The position numbers and the translations under genes are program-made. Below, piece after piece: positions 24,429 to 33,588 of a stretch of 64,000 bases of DNA (position 1 is the stretch's first letter; each line of letters starts with the position of its first letter). Origin of the DNA: Sphingomonas vulcanisoli (GTDB lineage Bacteria; Pseudomonadota; Alphaproteobacteria; Sphingomonadales; Sphingomonadaceae). The stretch lies in contig NZ_JAAOZC010000001.1 of assembly GCF_011761305.1 (NCBI RefSeq), positions 739,258-803,257 of the forward strand. The letters are read 5' to 3'. Below the pieces are notes generated by a model. The model was not told where the DNA came from, made no database searches, and worked only from the letters and a program-made list of their open reading frames with translations.

Positions 24429-27116
24429 TTATTTGCTCAGAGCAGCCTGCGCCGCCGCAAGCCGTGCGATCGGTACGCGATAGGGGGAGGCAGAGACGTA
24501 ATCGAGCCCGGTCTTCTCGCAGAAGGCGATCGAGGCGGGATCGCCGCCATGTTCGCCGCATATGCCGAGCTTGATGTCGGGCCGCGTCTTGCGGCCGCGC
24601 TCGGCAGCGATCTCGATCAGCTCGCCGACGCCCTCGATATCGAGGCTGACGAAGGGATCCTTGGCGTAGATCCCCTGCTCGACATAGACGCCGAGGAAGC
24701 GCGCGGCATCGTCGCGGCTGACGCCCAGCGCGGTCTGCGTGAGATCGTTGGTGCCGAACGAGAAGAACTCACCGACCTCGGCGATCTCGCCCGCCTTCAA
24801 GGCGGCGCGCGGCAGCTCGATCATCGTGCCGACGAGATATTCCAGAGTCGTGCCCGTTTCCTCGAAAACGGCCTTGGCCGCGGCATCGACCACGGCCTTC
24901 ATCAGCTCCAGCTCGCGCCGCGTGGCGACGAGCGGGATCATCACTTCGGGGATCGGCGCCTCGCCCAGCTTGGTGGCGACCGCCACCGCCGCCTCGAAAA
25001 TCGCACGCGCCTGCATCTCATAGATTTCGGGATAGGTGACACCCAGGCGGCAGCCGCGATGGCCGAGCATCGGATTGAACTCGTGCAGCTCGGCCGCACG
25101 GCGCTTGAGTTTATCGATATCGATCCCGGTAGCTGTCGCGACTTCGGCGAACTCGCTTTCCTCATGCGGCAGGAATTCGTGGAGCGGCGGATCGAGCAGG
25201 CGGATCGTCACCGGCAGGCCGGCCATGATCTCGAAAATCTCGGCGAAATCGCTGCGCTGTTCGGGGAGCAGCTTCTCGAGCGCCGCCTTCCGCCCCGTGA
25301 CATCCTCGGCAAGGATCATCTGGCGGACGGCGGTTATGCGGCTGGCATCGAAGAACATATGTTCGGTACGGCACAGGCCGATGCCCTCGGCGCCGAACTG
25401 CCGCGCGGTGCGGCAATCGAGCGGCGTCTCGGCATTGGTGCGCACCTTGAGACGGCGGACTTCGTCGGCCCATTCCATCAGCACGCCGAAATCGCCCGCC
25501 AGCTCGGGCTGGACGGTGGCGACCTCTCCCATCATCACCTCGCCGGTGGCGCCGTCGATGGTGAGCAGATCGCCCTCCTTCACCTCGCGCCCCGCAACGC
25601 GGAACAGCTTGGCCTTGGCATCGATCGCCAGCGCGCCGACGCCCGAAACGCAGGGGCGCCCCATGCCGCGCGCCACCACGGCGGCGTGGCTGGTCATCCC
25701 GCCGCGCGCGGTGAGGATGCCCTTGGCGGCGTGCATGCCGTGAATGTCCTCGGGGCTGGTCTCGACGCGGACGAGGATCACGTCCTCCCCGGCGGCCTTG
25801 CGCTTCTCGGCGGTATCGGCGTCGAACACCGCCTTGCCCGATGCCGCACCCGGCGAGGCGGGCAGACCCTTGGCGATCACGTCGCGCGGCGCCTTGGGAT
25901 CGAGCGTCGGGTGGAGTAATTGATCGAGCGCGGCAGGATCGACGCGGCCGATCGCTTCCTTGCGCGTAATCAGCCCCTCGTTCGCCATATCGACCGCGAT
26001 CTTGAGCGCCGCCTTGGCGGTGCGTTTGCCGGAGCGCGTCTGGAGCATCCAGAGCTTGCCCTGCTGCACCGTAAACTCGATATCCTGCATATCGCGGTAA
26101 TGCGTTTCGAGCAGATCGAACACGCGCGCGAGCTCGTCATAAACCTCCGGCATCGCCTCCTGCATCGAAGCGGCCTTGGCGCCCGCCCGCTCGCGTGCGG
26201 CGAGCGTCAGATATTGCGGCGTGCGAATGCCGGCGACGACATCCTCGCCCTGCGCATTGATCAGAAACTCGCCATAATAAGCGCGCTCGCCGGTCGAAGG
26301 ATCGCGCGTGAAGGCGACGCCGGTGGCGCTGGTTTCGCCCATATTGCCGAACACCATTGCCTGGACGTTGACCGCGGTGCCCCAGCTGCCGGGAATATCG
26401 TTGAGGCGGCGATAGACCTTGGCGCGATCGGACTGCCACGATCCGAACACCGCGCCGACCGCGCCCCACAATTGATCGTGGACATCCTGCGGGAAAGGCT
26501 TGCCCCACTGCTGATCGACCAGCTTCTTATAGGCCGCGACCAGCGCGCGCAGATCGTCAGCGGTGAGTTCGGTATCGAGATGGACGCCCTTGTCCTCCTT
26601 GGCGATCTCCAGCGCTTCTTCGAAGCTACCGTGGTCGAGCTCCAGCACGACATCGGCGTACATCTGGATGAAACGGCGATAGCTATCCCACGCGAACCGC
26701 GCATCGCCCGAAGTGGCGGCGAGCCCCTCGACGGTCTTGTCATTGAGGCCGAGGTTGAGGACCGTATCCATCATCCCCGGCATCGAGATGCGCGCGCCGG
26801 AGCGCACCGAGACGAGCAGGGGATCGCCCTCGTCACCGAACATCTTGCCGGTGATGCCCTCGATATGCGCGATGCCGTCAGCGACCTCGGCCTTCAGGCT
26901 CTCGGGAAACTTGCCACCCTCGTCATAATAGCGCGTGCACATCGCGGTGGAGATGGTGAAGCCGGGGGGCACGGGCAGGCCGATCCCCGCCATGCCATCC
27001 AGGTTCGCGCCCTTGCCGCCGAGGAGGTTTTTGTCGCCGTTGCCGCCATCGGAGACGCCGCCGCCAAAGCGATACACGTAGCGCAGGGTGTCGTCGGTCT
27101 TCGGCAGGCTGGCCAT
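24429..27116 (-). CDS. ppdK: Pyruvate, phosphate dikinase
   Basis: Interconverts pyruvate + ATP + Pi and PEP + AMP + PPi, giving a gluconeogenic route to PEP. 895 aa from MASLPKTDDTLRYVYRFGGG. Order: ATP-grasp domain (DKNLLGGKGANLDGM, VQAMVFGNMG), swivelling phosphohistidine domain with GGMTSHAAVVARGMGRPC (His near residue 475), and the PEP/pyruvate barrel (ECxx-type RTEHMFF, MIPLVATRRELE, GICGEHGGDP with the catalytic Cys). Downstream of glyQ-glyS, a common order in sphingomonads. A neighbouring PpdK regulatory (kinase/phosphatase) gene is not seen. Confidence 0.97.
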   Translation of the reverse strand: MASLPKTDDTLRYVYRFGGGVSDGGNGDKNLLGGKGANLDGMAGIGLPVPPGFTISTAMCTRYYDEGGKFPESLKAEVADGIAHIEGITGKMFGDEGDPLLVSVRSGARISMPGMMDTVLNLGLNDKTVEGLAATSGDARFAWDSYRRFIQMYADVVLELDHGSFEEALEIAKEDKGVHLDTELTADDLRALVAAYKKLVDQQWGKPFPQDVHDQLWGAVGAVFGSWQSDRAKVYRRLNDIPGSWGTAVNVQAMVFGNMGETSATGVAFTRDPSTGERAYYGEFLINAQGEDVVAGIRTPQYLTLAARERAGAKAASMQEAMPEVYDELARVFDLLETHYRDMQDIEFTVQQGKLWMLQTRSGKRTAKAALKIAVDMANEGLITRKEAIGRVDPAALDQLLHPTLDPKAPRDVIAKGLPASPGAASGKAVFDADTAEKRKAAGEDVILVRVETSPEDIHGMHAAKGILTARGGMTSHAAVVARGMGRPCVSGVGALAIDAKAKLFRVAGREVKEGDLLTIDGATGEVMMGEVATVQPELAGDFGVLMEWADEVRRLKVRTNAETPLDCRTARQFGAEGIGLCRTEHMFFDASRITAVRQMILAEDVTGRKAALEKLLPEQRSDFAEIFEIMAGLPVTIRLLDPPLHEFLPHEESEFAEVATATGIDIDKLKRRAAELHEFNPMLGHRGCRLGVTYPEIYEMQARAIFEAAVAVATKLGEAPIPEVMIPLVATRRELELMKAVVDAAAKAVFEETGTTLEYLVGTMIELPRAALKAGEIAEVGEFFSFGTNDLTQTALGVSRDDAARFLGVYVEQGIYAKDPFVSLDIEGVGELIEIAAERGRKTRPDIKLGICGEHGGDPASIAFCEKTGLDYVSASPYRVPIARLAAAQAALSK

Positions 27117-27177
27117 CAAACTACTCCGGTTTCTTGGCGCCGCTGCTTAGGGTGCGCGGCCGTTGAAGACAAATAGA

Positions 27178-29457
27178 CTAACCCTCGATCTTCGAGAAAT
27201 CGGCGACCGTGTGACAGGCCGCACGGATCCGCGCGAGCAACGCAAGGCGGGCTATCCGCTTAGCGGGGTCGGCATCGTTGACCGTTACCTGATCGAAAAA
27301 AGCATCGATCGGCTGGCGGAGAGTAGCGAGCGCAGACATGGCATCCTCGAACCGTTCTTCGGCGACGGCGGCGGCCACCTTAACCTCTGCATCGTCGAGC
27401 GCCGAGGTCAGCGCCGCCTCGGCAGGCTCAGGCGCATAGCCCAGCTCGTCCCCCTTCCCTGGAACGGAGGGGCTGGGGGTGGGTCGAGAGGCGCGTGACC
27501 TGTCTTCCTCTGAGGCGTCACGCGGGTTGCAACCCACCCCCGACCCCTCCCTTCCAGGGAGGGGAGCATCAACCCCCTCCTTGCGCAGAATATTCGCCGC
27601 CCGCTTATACCCCGCCAGCAGATTGGCCCCGTCCTCGGTCCCGACGAACGCCTGCAGCGCCTTCACCCGCGCGAGCAGGCGAACGAAATCATCCTCCCCA
27701 CCGAGCGCGAACACCGCGTCGATCAGATCGTGGCGAACACCGGCTTCGCGTTGTTGGACTTTGAGGCGGTCGATCGCAAATCGGACAAAGGTGTTGGCAG
27801 GGTGGACGAATGGACGATCGAACGGTGCATCGAACGCCGTCCCCAATCTAATCAGACCGATCCGCAAGTTATTGCTCAGAATAATAGCAATGATGCCTAA
27901 CATCGCACGTCGAAGCGCAAACGGATCCTTTGATCCCGTTGGCATCTCCTCAACAGAAAAAAACTGAAGAATGCTATCCAGCTTATCCGCCAAGCTCACC
28001 GCCACCGTCACCGGCGCGGTCGGCACGTCGTCGCCCTGGCCCACGGGCTTGTAGTGATCGCGGATCGCGTCGGCGATTTGCGGGTCGAGACCCTCGGCGC
28101 GGGCGTAATAGCCGCCCATCACGCCCTGAAGCTCCGGAAATTCGCCGACCATGCCGGTGACGAGATCGGCCTTGCAGAGACGGGCGGCGGTTTCGGCGAG
28201 GGCGGCGAGGTGCGCGCCATCCCCCTCCCCGTTCGTCCCGAGCGAAGTCGAGGGACCCACCACAAGCTTAGAGGTCGAACGTGTCTCGACTTCGCTCGAC
28301 ACCAACGGGGGGGTGGCCCCGGAGGGACTCGAACCCCCGACAATCCCCTCCTCCACCAGCCAGCGCGCCAACTTAGCCACGCGCTCCACCTTGTCAGCAA
28401 CGGTGCCGAGCTTTTCGTGGAAGACGATCTGAGAAAGCTTCTTCGCCTGCTCTTCGAGCGGCACCTTGAGATCCTGCTCCCAGAAAAAGCGCGCATCCGA
28501 AAGCCGCGCCGCCAGCACTTTGCGATTGCCCGCGACGATCGCCGCGCCACCATCATCCGCCTCGATATTGGCAGTGCAGAGGAAGGCGGGTGCAAGCTTG
28601 CCCCCGCCATCGGCCAGCACGAAATATTTCTGGTTGGTGCGCAGCGTCAGCTGGATGACCTCGCGCGGCACCTCCAGGAACGCGGGATCGAAGTCGCCGA
28701 GCAGGGGCACCGGCCACTCGGTCAGCCCCGCATTCTCGGCGACCAGCCCGGCATCCGGAATGACCTGCAGCCCCTTGGCCTCGACCATCGCCCGCGCGCC
28801 ACCCTCGATGATCCCGCGCCGCTCGGCGGGATCGAGGATGACGTGGCAGGCGCGCAGCTTGGCGGCATAATCGGCGGCCGATCCGATGGTGATCGGACCC
28901 GGATGGTGGAAGCGGTGGCCGACCGTCGCCGCGCCGCTTTCCACGCCCTCGATCGCGAACGGCACCACCTCCTCGCCGAACAAGGCGACGATGCCCTGCA
29001 GCGGGCGGACCCAGCGCAGGCTGGAGGTGGATGCGGACGCCGCCCCCCAGCGCATCGCCTTGGGCCAGGGGAAGGCGCGGACGATCGCCGGGATCGCCTC
29101 GGCGAGCACCTCGGCGGTGGCGCGACCGGGCTTTTCGACAATGGCGAACAGCGTGCCGTCGCGCTCTTCGAGTTGCTCGCGGGTAAGCCCGGTCTTGCGG
29201 AGGAAGCCTTCCAGCGCCTGTGGCGGCGCGGAAGCCTTCGGGCCCTTGGTCTCCTCGCGCACGGCCTGCGTCGCATCGGGCAGGCCGCGCGCGATCAGCG
29301 CGAGGCGGCGGGGGGTGGCGTAGGTCTCGATCGCCGAGGCGGTAAGACCCGCCTTGCCGATCTCACCCCCAAACAGACGCGCGAGATCGGCCGAGGCCTT
29401 CTCCTGCATCCGCGCTGGGATTTCCTCGGAGCGCAGTTCGAGCAGGAAGTCGGTCAT
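27178..29457 (-). CDS. glyS: Glycyl-tRNA synthetase beta subunit with two in-frame element insertions
   Basis: Partner of GlyQ in the alpha2beta2 synthetase charging tRNA-Gly. Family motifs are LLELRSEEIPARMQ at the N-terminus, KRMRWG-like AMRWGAAS, LRTNQKYFVL, VLAARLSDARFFWEQDLK, GEFPELQGVMGGYYA and DPFALRRAMLGI. At 759 aa it is about 70 residues longer than usual. The excess is explained by two stretches encoded by palindromic repeats: residues ~372-410 and ~631-669. The frame is open throughout, so the protein is probably made. Coding continues to the anticodon-binding end (FDQVTVNDADPAKRIARL). Confidence 0.95.
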   Translation of the reverse strand: MTDFLLELRSEEIPARMQEKASADLARLFGGEIGKAGLTASAIETYATPRRLALIARGLPDATQAVREETKGPKASAPPQALEGFLRKTGLTREQLEERDGTLFAIVEKPGRATAEVLAEAIPAIVRAFPWPKAMRWGAASASTSSLRWVRPLQGIVALFGEEVVPFAIEGVESGAATVGHRFHHPGPITIGSAADYAAKLRACHVILDPAERRGIIEGGARAMVEAKGLQVIPDAGLVAENAGLTEWPVPLLGDFDPAFLEVPREVIQLTLRTNQKYFVLADGGGKLAPAFLCTANIEADDGGAAIVAGNRKVLAARLSDARFFWEQDLKVPLEEQAKKLSQIVFHEKLGTVADKVERVAKLARWLVEEGIVGGSSPSGATPPLVSSEVETRSTSKLVVGPSTSLGTNGEGDGAHLAALAETAARLCKADLVTGMVGEFPELQGVMGGYYARAEGLDPQIADAIRDHYKPVGQGDDVPTAPVTVAVSLADKLDSILQFFSVEEMPTGSKDPFALRRAMLGIIAIILSNNLRIGLIRLGTAFDAPFDRPFVHPANTFVRFAIDRLKVQQREAGVRHDLIDAVFALGGEDDFVRLLARVKALQAFVGTEDGANLLAGYKRAANILRKEGVDAPLPGREGSGVGCNPRDASEEDRSRASRPTPSPSVPGKGDELGYAPEPAEAALTSALDDAEVKVAAAVAEERFEDAMSALATLRQPIDAFFDQVTVNDADPAKRIARLALLARIRAACHTVADFSKIEG
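27451..27566. repeat. Palindromic element inserted in frame in glyS (first of two by coordinate)
   Basis: CCCCTTCCCTGGAACGGAGGGG... and CCCCTCCCTTCCAGGGAGGGGAG form outer arms; GGGGGTGGGTCG pairs with CGACCC-type CAACCCACCCC, and GGCGCGTGACC with GGCGTCACGC. It resembles the intergenic element at 35902-36010. Here it encodes about 39 residues (LPGREGSGVGCNPRD... to ...SPSVPGKG) near the C-terminal domain of GlyS. Confidence 0.8.
28230..28310. repeat. Palindromic element inserted in frame in glyS (GTGTCGAGCGAAG family)
   Basis: GTTCGTCCCGAGCGAAGTCGAGGGACC and CGTGTCTCGACTTCGCTCGACACC, the two hairpins of the family also at 897-977, 9727-9798 and 15900-15963. In the glyS frame it encodes [12 protein letters not shown]... 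and PSTSLGTNG. It directly adjoins a tRNA-3'-end-like sequence. Confidence 0.88.
28312..28342 (-). other. tRNA 3'-end-like segment (T-arm plus acceptor strand) within glyS
   Basis: Read on the minus strand the 31 nt contain a T-arm, GGGGG-TTCGAGT-CCCTC (one G-T pair), followed by a 7-nt acceptor strand CGGGGCC, discriminator A and CC. The geometry is exactly that of a tRNA 3' end lacking only the last A. No matching 5' half is present. It encodes GGSSPSGAT in GlyS. It may have been carried in with the adjoining palindrome. Confidence 0.7.
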
Positions 29458-29477
29458 GCCGAAAGCTCGCCGCTAAA

Positions 29478-29607
29478 GCCCTCTCCCCTTGTGGGAGAGG
29501 GTTGGGAGAGGGGTGCGAGCGCCAGCGAGCTTATTCGCGCTCGGGGGCATCGAGCCCCCTCGCCCGAACCCCTCTCTCCAACTCTCTCCCACAAGGGGAG
29601 AGAGAGC
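29478..29607. repeat. Palindromic element (CCCTCTCCCC family), glyQ-glyS gap
   Basis: CCCTCTCCCCTTGTGGGAGAGGG and CTCTCTCCCACAAGGGGAGAGAG as outer arms, with GGGTGCGAGCG / CGCTCGGGGGC-like inner pairing. No gene. Confidence 0.85.
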
Positions 29608-29623
29608 AGGTTCCGCGCACCGC

Positions 29624-30508
29624 TCACGCCGCCCACCCGTTATGCTGCATCCACGCCTCGCACGCGCCCTTGGCCAGATCGCGCACCCGGCCGATATACG
29701 CCTGCCGCTCGGCAACGGAGATCACGCCCCGCGCCTGCAACGTATTGAAGATATGGCTCGCCTTGATCGCCTGCTCATAGGCCGGGATCGGCAGCTTGGC
29801 CTCGATCAGCGCGCGCGCCTCATCCGCGGCGAAACCGAAGCTTCTGAACAGCATATCGGTGTTCGCCGCCTCGAAATTATAGGCGCTCATCTGGCGCTCG
29901 TTTTCGAGGAAGACGTCGCCGTAGGTCATTGCCGGGCGATCGCCGACAGGATCGTTATAAGCCAGATCGAAGATGCTGTCCTTGTTCTGGACATACATCG
30001 CCAGCCGCTCCAGCCCATAGGTCAGCTCGCCCGAGACCGGCTTGCAGTCGAAGCCGCCCATCTGCTGGAAATAGGTATATTGCGAGACCTCCATGCCATC
30101 GCACCACACTTCCCAGCCGAGGCCCCAGGCGCCCAGCGTCGGGCTCTCCCAATCGTCCTCCACGAAGCGGATGTCGTGGGTGGAGAAATCGATGCCGATC
30201 GCGGCGAGGCTGCCGAGATAGAGCTCCTGCATGTTCTGCGGGCTGGGCTTGAGGATCACCTGATATTGGAAATAGGCGCCGAGCCGGTTGGGGTTCTCGC
30301 CATAGCGGCCGTCGGTCGGGCGGCGGCAGGGCTGGACGAAGGCGGCGTTCCACGGATCGGGGCCGAGCGCGCGCAGCGTTGTCGCGGTGTGGAAGGTGCC
30401 CGCGCCCATCTCCATGTCATAAGGCTGGAGGATCACGCAGCCCTGCTCGCTCCAATAGTCATGGAGCGTCAGGATCAGGCGCTGGAAACTAAGCGGCTTG
30501 CTGGCCAA
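29624..30508 (-). CDS. glyQ: Glycyl-tRNA synthetase alpha subunit
   Basis: Catalytic class II subunit, 294 aa. Begins [19 protein letters not shown]; motifs include [44 protein letters not shown] (motif 2) and [10 protein letters not shown] (motif 3). Followed by glyS after a palindromic element, then ppdK. Divergent from the TraB/GumN gene. Confidence 0.98.
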   Translation of the reverse strand: MASKPLSFQRLILTLHDYWSEQGCVILQPYDMEMGAGTFHTATTLRALGPDPWNAAFVQPCRRPTDGRYGENPNRLGAYFQYQVILKPSPQNMQELYLGSLAAIGIDFSTHDIRFVEDDWESPTLGAWGLGWEVWCDGMEVSQYTYFQQMGGFDCKPVSGELTYGLERLAMYVQNKDSIFDLAYNDPVGDRPAMTYGDVFLENERQMSAYNFEAANTDMLFRSFGFAADEARALIEAKLPIPAYEQAIKASHIFNTLQARGVISVAERQAYIGRVRDLAKGACEAWMQHNGWAA

Positions 30509-30578
30509 AATTGCTCTCGCTGGATGATGGCGGGCGTTTGGCGCAGGGGCTTGCGGGGGTCAAGCGAAGCCCTTTACC

Positions 30579-30665
30579 CGTCACCCCGGACTTGTTCCGG
30601 GGTCCACCCCACCTTAGGCTCCAAGGCTTAAGGATGGTTGATGCCGGAACAAGTCCTGCATGACG
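30579..30665. repeat. Palindromic element, CCCCGGACTTGTTCCGGGG family
   Basis: CGTCACCCCGGACTTGTTCCGGGGTCC and GATGCCGGAACAAGTCCTGCATGACG, an inverted repeat between the divergent glyQ and TraB/GumN genes. A related short hairpin is at 21868-21896. Confidence 0.8.
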
Positions 30666-30709
30666 AGGAAAAGTGGACTTGTTAACGGCCTGGCTCGATA
30701 GGCGGAACG

Positions 30710-31582
30710 ATGAAGCATTTGCTGCTCCCCCTTGCCTTCCTTGCCGCCCCCCTCCTTGCCAAGGCGCCGACCGCGCCCAGGCCCGCGCTGTGGAAGATCG
30801 CCGATGCCGACACGACCATCTACCTGTTCGGCACGATCCACGTCCTGCCCAAGGGGCTGCAATGGCGCGATGCCGCGATCGACAAGGCGCTCGCCGATAG
30901 CCAGAGCCTGACACTGGAGACGGTGCTGGACGACGATCCCGGCCGCGTCGCCCGCGCGCTGACGACGATGGGAGTCGCCAAGCGCCTGCCGCCGCTTGCC
31001 GATCGCGTTCCCGAAGCCAAGAAGCAGGCGCTGGCCGCACTCGTCGCGCAGAGCGGTTTTCCGATCGAGACGCTCGATCGCATGAAGAGCTGGGCGGCGG
31101 CGATCGTGCTGACCGGCGCCTCGTTCAGCCAGATCGGGCTGGAGCCCGGCGGCGAAGGCGTCGAACCGCAGCTCTCCAAACTGTTCCGTGCGGCGGGCAA
31201 ACCGATCGAGGGGTTCGAGACACCCGAACAGCAGCTCGGCTTCTTCGATGCCCTTTCCGAAACCGCGCAGCGCGCCTTCCTGGTCTCGGCGCTCGACGAT
31301 CCCAAGAAAGCCCGCGCCGATTTCGATCAGATGCTGCGATCGTGGGCGAAGGGGGATGTCGCTGCCATCGCCCGCGCCTTTGCCGAAGAGCCGGAGTTCA
31401 CGCCGCAATTGCGCGAATTGCTCGTCAAGCGCCGCGATAAGGCCTGGGCGGATGCGCTAGCCAAGCGGATGGAGAAGCCCGGCACGATGTTCGTCGCGGT
31501 CGGCGCGGGCCACCTTGCCGGCCCGGACTCGGTGCAGCGGATGCTGGCGGAGCGGAAGATCGTGGCGGTCCGCGTTCAATAA
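30710..31582 (+). CDS. TraB/GumN family protein
   Basis: 290 aa with a short signal peptide ([18 protein letters not shown]). The two family motifs are present: [12 protein letters not shown] and [16 protein letters not shown], with catalytic-type His and Glu residues. Members are secreted Tiki/TraB-like putative metalloproteases of unknown physiological substrate in bacteria. Stands alone between palindromic elements. Confidence 0.9.
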   Translation: MKHLLLPLAFLAAPLLAKAPTAPRPALWKIADADTTIYLFGTIHVLPKGLQWRDAAIDKALADSQSLTLETVLDDDPGRVARALTTMGVAKRLPPLADRVPEAKKQALAALVAQSGFPIETLDRMKSWAAAIVLTGASFSQIGLEPGGEGVEPQLSKLFRAAGKPIEGFETPEQQLGFFDALSETAQRAFLVSALDDPKKARADFDQMLRSWAKGDVAAIARAFAEEPEFTPQLRELLVKRRDKAWADALAKRMEKPGTMFVAVGAGHLAGPDSVQRMLAERKIVAVRVQ

Positions 31583-31665
31583 GCACTCCGTACTCCGGCG
31601 CAGGCCGGAGTGCTGGATGGTGAAGCGCAACGCTGGCCGCCAACGCTCCGCCTGCGCCGGAGCAC
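31583..31665. repeat. Palindromic element, CTCCGGCGCAGGCCGGAG family
   Basis: GCACTCCGTACTCCGGCGCAGGCCGGAGTGC and GCTCCGCCTGCGCCGGAGCAC. Same family as 58075-58151. Between the TraB/GumN gene and rplY. Confidence 0.8.
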
Positions 31666-31781
31666 AGAGCGGTTGCCGCAAGGTTGCCCTTCATCCTCTC
31701 TTCCGCTATGCGCCCGCCTCCCCGTCGACACCCCTGGAGGTTGGCGGGTTATATTCACTCAAAGCGAACTGGAGAAAGCAT

Positions 31782-32420
31782 ATGAGCGATACGCTCACGC
31801 TATCGGCCGAGACGCGCGATCGGGCTGGCAAGGGAGCCTCCCGCGCACTGCGTCGTGAAGGCCGCGTCCCCGCCGTTGTATACGGCAACAAGCAGGAAGC
31901 CCTCTCGATCACCGTCGAGGAAAAGGCGCTGATCAAGGCGCTCAGCACCGGTCACTTCATGAACAGCGTCGTGATGATCGACGGCGTTGGTGAAAATGTC
32001 CGCACCCTGCCCAAGGACGTCCAGTTCCATCCGGTCAACGATCGGCCCCTGCACGTCGATTTCCTGCGCATCGGCGAACATAGCAGCGTGCACGTCAACG
32101 TGCCCGTCGTCTTCGTCGATGAGGAAGCCAGCCCCGGCATCAAGCGCGGCGGCGTGCTCAACGTCGTCGTCCACGAGCTGGAGCTCGTTTGCGATGCCGC
32201 TGAAATCCCCGATCAGCTGACGATCAGCCTCAGCGGGCTCGAAGTCGGCGATTCGATCCATCTCGATGCGGTCACGCTGCCCGGCGGCGCCAAGGCGGCA
32301 CATGCCGAGCGCGACAACACGATCGCCACGATCGTCGCCCCGAGCGCGCTCAAGTCCGAAGAGGGCGGCGAGTTCGGCACCGAGGGCACCACCCAGCCGG
32401 CGGCAGAGCCGGAGGCGTAA
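31782..32420 (+). CDS. rplY: 50S ribosomal protein L25/general stress protein Ctc
   Basis: Binds 5S rRNA. 212 aa from [18 protein letters not shown], preceded by CTGGAGAAAG. The N-terminal L25 domain ([16 protein letters not shown]) and the C-terminal TL5/Ctc domain (VEEKAL..., [22 protein letters not shown]) are both present. The long acidic tail ends TQPAAEPEA. Followed by pth in the usual rplY-pth order. Confidence 0.96.
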   Translation: MSDTLTLSAETRDRAGKGASRALRREGRVPAVVYGNKQEALSITVEEKALIKALSTGHFMNSVVMIDGVGENVRTLPKDVQFHPVNDRPLHVDFLRIGEHSSVHVNVPVVFVDEEASPGIKRGGVLNVVVHELELVCDAAEIPDQLTISLSGLEVGDSIHLDAVTLPGGAKAAHAERDNTIATIVAPSALKSEEGGEFGTEGTTQPAAEPEA

Positions 32421-32428
32421 GCATCTTA

Positions 32429-32545
32429 GCCCTCTCCCCGTTGGGGAGAGGGTTGGGAGAGGGGGAGTCGGGGATAATCGGGCGCGGCGCGAGCCCCGCA
32501 CGTCGCCCCCTCTCCCCTACCCTCTCCCCAAAGGGGAGAGGGAGG
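32429..32545. repeat. Palindromic element (CCCTCTCCCC family), rplY-pth gap
   Basis: CCCTCTCCCCGTTGGGGAGAGGG and CCCTCTCCCCAAAGGGGAGAGGG arms with GGGCGCGGCGCGAGCCC inner sequence. Confidence 0.85.
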
Positions 32546-32552
32546 ATAAGCG

Positions 32553-33119
32553 ATGCAGCTCTGGGTCGGCCTCGGCAATCCGGGCGCAAGCTATGCGCTC
32601 CACCGGCACAATGTCGGCTTCATGGCCGTCGACGCGATTCACGATAGCTACACGTTCGAACCGTGGAAGAAGGGCTTCCAGGGCTGGGCGTCGCTCGGCC
32701 GCATCGGCACCGAGCGCATCCTGCTCCTCAAGCCCGCGACCTTCATGAATGAGAGCGGCCGCGCGGTGAGCGAGGCGCTGCGCTTCTACAAGCTCGAGCC
32801 GGGCGCGCTCACCGCCTTCCACGATGAACTCGATCTTGCGCCCTTCAAGGTCAAGGTGCGCACCGGCGGCGGATTGGCGGGCCATAACGGCCTGCGCTCG
32901 ATCGATGCCCATATCGGTCCCGATTTCCGCCGCGTGCGGCTCGGCATCGGCCACCCCGGTCACAAGGATCGCGTCACCGGCCATGTCCTGGGGAATTATG
33001 CCAAGGCGGAGATGGACTCGCTCGCGGATATGCTCGGCGCGATCACGGCCGAGGCACCGCTGCTGGCTGCCGGCGACGATGCGCGGTTCATGAACGAGGT
33101 GGCGCTGCGGCTGGCATAA
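32553..33119 (+). CDS. pth: Peptidyl-tRNA hydrolase
   Basis: Recycles peptidyl-tRNA dropped from ribosomes. 188 aa. Motifs: LWVGLGNPGASYALHRHNVGF with the catalytic His near residue 19, LLKPATFMNESG, FHDELDLAP and GGGLAGHNGLRSID. A GGGAGGATAAGCG stretch, partly from the preceding palindrome, supplies the ribosome-binding site. Confidence 0.97.
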   Translation: MQLWVGLGNPGASYALHRHNVGFMAVDAIHDSYTFEPWKKGFQGWASLGRIGTERILLLKPATFMNESGRAVSEALRFYKLEPGALTAFHDELDLAPFKVKVRTGGGLAGHNGLRSIDAHIGPDFRRVRLGIGHPGHKDRVTGHVLGNYAKAEMDSLADMLGAITAEAPLLAAGDDARFMNEVALRLA

Positions 33120-33247
33120 ATCCTCCCCGCCAGGGGGAGGTGGCGCCGAAGGCGTCGGAGGGGGCGGACGCGGCGAACTCCCAAGGGCGCCGCCGCCCTC
33201 CCCCTCCGTCAGTCTATCGCCTGCCACCTCCCCTGGCAGGGGAGGAT
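33120..33247. repeat. Palindromic element, TCCTCCCCGCCAGGGGGAGG family
   Basis: Outer arms TCCTCCCCGCCAGGGGGAGGTGGC and GCCACCTCCCCTGGCAGGGGAGGA; inner GGAGGGGGCGG/CCGCCCTCCCCCTCC. Between the convergent pth and a small secreted protein gene. Confidence 0.85.
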
Positions 33248-33323
33248 TTGAGAGCCCAAAATAGTTCGAGCGGCCTGCCTAAGCAGAACCGCCCGATCCC
33301 CGCCCCAAGGATATGATCGAAGA

Positions 33324-33530
33324 CTAGCAAACCATCCGGTTGCCGACGCGCGTGCAGCTCAGCGACGCGAGCGTGATGCGGGTCTCTGTGGCCGGCGCCT
33401 TCACCTGGCTCGCCGCTTCCGGCGCGGGCTTCGCGACGGGGGCGGTATCGGCCAGCGCGGGAGCCTGCGTTGAGGCCAGAACACCCGCAACGATTGCGAT
33501 GCGGAGCCAAAGAGAACGGTTCGTCTTCAT
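33324..33530 (-). CDS. Small secreted hypothetical protein
   Basis: 68 aa from MKTNRSLWLRIAIV. Signal peptide to about ALAD (residue 29), then a Pro/Ala/Lys spacer and a short end TLASLSCTRVGNRMVC with two cysteines that could form a disulphide. Not recognised. It is in the same direction as the recombinase gene and 58 nt downstream of it. Confidence 0.65.
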   Translation of the reverse strand: MKTNRSLWLRIAIVAGVLASTQAPALADTAPVAKPAPEAASQVKAPATETRITLASLSCTRVGNRMVC

Positions 33531-33588
33531 GGCGAGCGTGATAGCACCACCCGCGCCAAACCCCGTGTCAACAAGTGTGACAGGCAAA

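Noticed and set aside
28312..28342. A tRNA gene
   Set aside because: Only the T-arm and acceptor 3' strand are present; the D-arm, anticodon arm and 5' acceptor strand are missing on either side, and the region is coding.
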